Assembly (NCBI GenBank): GCA_958445895.1
Contig: CAUCTV010000056.1
Location: 1 to 7,946, forward strand
Reading direction: 5' to 3'
Length of the DNA: 7,946 nucleotides
Source: an uncultured Collinsella sp.
GTDB lineage: Bacteria > Actinomycetota > Coriobacteriia > Coriobacteriales > Coriobacteriaceae
A program made the position numbers and the translations under genes. Under the pieces are notes generated by a model. It was not told the origin of the DNA. It saw only the letters and a list, made by a program, of their open reading frames with translations, and made no database searches. Below are positions 6,351 to 7,946 of the stretch, one piece after another; the stretch's first letter is position 1; the number at the start of each line of letters is the position of its first letter.

Positions 6351-6992
6351 GTGGCTTATAAGGTATTAGTGGTCTGCGGCTCGCCCGTGGTTGCGAGCGC
6401 GGATCTGTTGCGTAGGCTAGCGGGGGAGTGCGACCACGTTGTCGCCGTGGACCGCGGGCTCGACGCGCTGCTGGTCGCGGGGCTGGGCTGCGACGTATAT
6501 GTAGGAGATGCCGACACGGTGAGCGACGCGGGCCGTGCGTTGGTCGATGCCGCCGAAGCCTTTGAGGTAGAACGCCACGACCCTTACAAGGACTATACCG
6601 ATCTGGCGCTGGCGCTCGATGCCGTCCGTCGCCGCTGGCAGGGTGCCGAAGTGGTTGCGACTTGCGCTACGGGCGGCCGCCCGGATATGGCCCTGTCTGT
6701 GTTAGCGCTATTGGCAGGCTATGCGGACGCCCCCGTCTGGATTGAAGAAGACGAAGTGACGGCCAGAATCCTGCACCAGGACGAGACCTGGACCATCGAG
6801 GGCGCCGAGGGCAAAACCTTCTCCATTATCGCCATATCCCCCAACACCGAGGTTAGCGAGCATGGCTTAGAGTGGGAACTAGATCACAGCCCCCTAGCCC
6901 TACTAGCCGACACCGGCATCAGCAACATAGTCCGATCCACCGCAGAGATCGAAGTCCACACCGGCACCGCCATCGCTTACCTTTACAAGTAG
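6351..6992 (+). CDS. thiN: Thiamine pyrophosphokinase family protein
   Basis: A 213-residue protein whose layout matches thiamine pyrophosphokinase, which transfers pyrophosphate from ATP to thiamine to make the cofactor TPP. Seen in order: first strand KVLVVCGSP (4-12), VAVDRG (31-36, usually ADGG), VGDADTVS (51-58, usually GDFDS), the acidic motif KDYTD (80-84, usually DKDxTD), ATGGRPDMALS (106-116, usually GGRLDHTLAN), then the C-terminal beta domain with FSIIAIS (157-163), HGLEWEL (171-177) and ISNIV (190-194). The key aspartates are kept, but several motif residues differ, including His to Met at 113, so it is a divergent member. The GTG start at 6351 is chosen because it begins at the first strand. 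GAGGG lies only 2 nt before it, which is unusually close; an internal GTG at 6369 would cut into that strand. Leucine CTA and isoleucine ATA codons cluster in the last 50 codons. It is co-directional with the HAD gene. Confidence 0.78.
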   Translation: MAYKVLVVCGSPVVASADLLRRLAGECDHVVAVDRGLDALLVAGLGCDVYVGDADTVSDAGRALVDAAEAFEVERHDPYKDYTDLALALDAVRRRWQGAEVVATCATGGRPDMALSVLALLAGYADAPVWIEEDEVTARILHQDETWTIEGAEGKTFSIIAISPNTEVSEHGLEWELDHSPLALLADTGISNIVRSTAEIEVHTGTAIAYLYK

Positions 6993-7006
6993 GGACCATC
7001 GCATCA

Positions 7007-7081
7007 GGGTTTTATCGGGACGGTGGATAGAAATAATCGCTCGAAGAGTGATTATTTCTATCCACCGTCCCAGGAAAACCC
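7007..7081. repeat. Long imperfect hairpin between thiN and tRNA-Ala
   Basis: Arms 7017-7038 and 7050-7071 are a perfect 22-bp inverted repeat beginning GGGACGGTGGATAG. The stem continues inward for four more pairs (one G-T wobble) to the triloop GAA (7043-7045). Outside a 3x3 internal loop, GGGTTTT (7007-7013) pairs with AAAACCC (7075-7081). There is no T-run on either strand, so it is not a classic intrinsic terminator, although it lies 14 nt after the thiN stop and may still protect or end that transcript. It resembles a REP-like or miniature transposable palindromic unit. Confidence 0.85.
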
Positions 7082-7112
7082 GTAAGGCGGAAAATCAATT
7101 CAAAATTCCCCC

Positions 7113-7141
7113 TTGCATCCCCGAAGATCTTCCCCTATAGT
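7113..7141 (+). promoter_or_regulatory. Promoter of the tRNA-Ala gene
   Basis: TTGCAT (7113-7118) and TATAGT (7136-7141) are spaced by exactly 17 nt, close to the primary sigma factor consensus. The -10 matches TATAAT at five of six positions. The tRNA starts 13 nt after the -10, which leaves a short 5' leader for RNase P to remove. Confidence 0.75.
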
Positions 7142-7154
7142 ACTACCTCGTCAC

Positions 7155-7230
7155 GGGGGCGTAGCTCAGCTGGGAGAGCGCTTGACTGGCAGTCAAGAGG
7201 TCAGGGGTTCGATCCCCCTCGTCTCCACCA
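7155..7230 (+). tRNA. tRNA-Ala (anticodon GGC)
   Basis: A 76-nt cloverleaf with an encoded CCA end. The acceptor stem GGGGGCG pairs with CGTCTCC and contains the G3-U70 wobble that is the identity mark of alanine tRNA; G5-U68 is a second wobble. The D arm is GCTCAGCTGGGAGAGC. The anticodon stem CTTGA/TCAAG holds loop CTGGCAG with anticodon GGC (7188-7190), reading GCC and GCU. The T arm AGGGG-TTCGATC-CCCCT is standard, and the discriminator is A. It has its own promoter and terminator, so it appears to be a single-gene unit. Confidence 0.97.
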
Positions 7231-7240
7231 TCGTGAATGC

Positions 7241-7271
7241 AAAGGCCTTCGGAATTCCGAAGGCCTTTTTT
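7241..7271 (+). terminator. Intrinsic terminator of tRNA-Ala
   Basis: AAAGGCCTTCGG (7241-7252) and its exact complement (7257-7268) form a 12-bp stem around AATT, making a 28-bp perfect palindrome. A run of six T (7266-7271) ends it on the plus strand. On the minus strand only three T follow, so it should act in the plus direction. Confidence 0.92.
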
Positions 7272-7946
7272 CATGCGAAAACACCACACGCCACTAACCC
7301 CACCTACGCCAACAAAATGTTGCACAATTTATTTCCCATGTCTGTACATAGTTTGTTAGACAAACGCAATTACCAGTGCAGCTCGACGTTCCATTTGTGC
7401 TTCAGGAGCATCCCTAACCACCGCTCGCACCCTAATAACCAGCAGCAACGTGAACAACATCCCAAAACAACCCCCTTAAGCACGTCAAATGAACGATATG
7501 TTGTCCAACACAACCCAAATCAGTTTCGCTATCAGCTTGTGCTGGGATACTTAGCGTTACATGAGTTCAACTGCGCTCACGGCTTCAGCAAGCCATAAAG
7601 CGCAGGGTCGATCAGCATCCGGCCGTAACGGCGGTGCCAGAAACACCACGAGCTCCAATAAAGAAGTCATGCGACCTAAATTGTTTGCATTAAGTTATGT
7701 CTAAGGTGTAAATGAGTAGTGGTTTGCGTGTCAATGCGTAGCAGTCCTACAGCTGTTTGCGTGCGGTCCAGTTTTGAAATTACTTGACCGGCTCGCACGC
7801 AGCCAGCTGGAGATGCGGTCATTTTGCGATACACGTCCGCGTCTCTAGCAACTGCTTTTATACATACCGTTCACGGTGGGGCAGAGCCACGTGCTTGTCT
7901 GACTGGGCTCAGGGTTTGAATATGGAGCGCCTTCGCGCACAAGCGC
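7272..7946. other. Gene-poor region with no convincing gene
   Basis: About 675 bp after the tRNA terminator hold no open frame that resembles a known protein. What can be seen is short minus-strand frames: 7356-7460 (34 residues, ATG, hydrophobic start), 7557-7670 (37 residues, ATG), a stop-to-stop frame 7577-7666 ending in IDPALYGLLKP, and 7845-7946, which runs in from the right edge and stops at TAG 7845-7847. A consensus TTGACA lies on the minus strand at 7729-7734, but any -10 (TACACC, 18 nt away) is weak. There is also a long inverted repeat at 7750-7809. No copy of the tRNA 3' end was seen, so there is no sign of an attachment-site duplication. The stretch may be intergenic DNA with decayed gene remnants. 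Confidence 0.5.
7750..7809. repeat. Imperfect inverted repeat in the gene-poor region
   Basis: CAGCTG (7750-7755) and TGCGTGCG (7758-7765) on the left face CGCACGCA (7794-7801) and CAGCTG (7804-7809) on the right. They are separated by a 2x2 internal loop with a possible T-G pair. GTC (7766-7768) and GAC (7786-7788) can add three pairs with a 5-nt bulge. It could be a structured RNA, a remnant element end or chance. There is no T-run next to it. Confidence 0.45.

Noticed and set aside
7007..7081. Intrinsic terminator or CRISPR repeat for the long hairpin
   Set aside because: No T-run follows on either strand and there is only one unit, so neither label fits well.
7143..7325. Minus-strand frame with GDRTPDLLTASQALSQLSYAP
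   Set aside because: This is the familiar spurious translation of the antisense strand of a tRNA gene.
7113..7598. Plus-strand open frame spanning the tRNA and its terminator
   Set aside because: It runs through the tRNA-Ala gene, its promoter and its terminator, and the product resembles no protein family.
7155..7946. Integration site of a mobile element in the tRNA-Ala gene
   Set aside because: No repeat of the tRNA 3' end (GTCTCCACCA) was found downstream and no integrase gene is in the window.

Overview
The window looks like chromosomal DNA from a high-GC Actinomycetota member, most likely a gut Coriobacteriia of the Collinsella type. This is inferred from the codon choice, the divergence of the proteins and the lysine/alanine-rich protein tail; no taxonomic marker is present. 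Apart from one long gene-poor stretch at the right end, it is ordinary housekeeping DNA.

Left block (1-5320, minus strand): a glycogen operon read in the order glgB (branching enzyme), glgP (glycogen phosphorylase), glgC (ADP-glucose pyrophosphorylase, cut by the left edge). GlgC makes the ADP-glucose donor, GlgB adds alpha-1,6 branches, and GlgP releases glucose-1-phosphate from chain ends, so synthesis and breakdown appear to be transcribed together. The genes are separated by about 95-105 nt gaps that contain inverted repeats. GlgB is unusual: it ends in an 81-residue histone-H1-like lysine/alanine tail and also has a short basic N-terminal extension.

Divergent control region (5321-5651): a structured leader in front of glgB, then a cluster of TGGTAAAAC half-sites. 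One pair forms a perfect 10-bp inverted repeat with a TTGACA hexamer across its centre. It could serve glgB, the rightward operon, or both.

Right block (5652-6992, plus strand): a HAD-superfamily phosphatase followed 9 nt later by a thiamine pyrophosphokinase-like gene, very likely co-transcribed. A 75-nt imperfect hairpin with a 26-bp core follows.

Right end: a tRNA-Ala(GGC) gene with its own promoter and intrinsic terminator, then about 675 bp (7272-7946) in which I see no convincing gene, only short minus-strand open frames and one inverted repeat.

I found no CRISPR array, phage, toxin, defence or transposase gene. The best candidates for something undescribed are the GlgB tail, the TGGTAAAAC operator cluster and the long hairpin before the tRNA.
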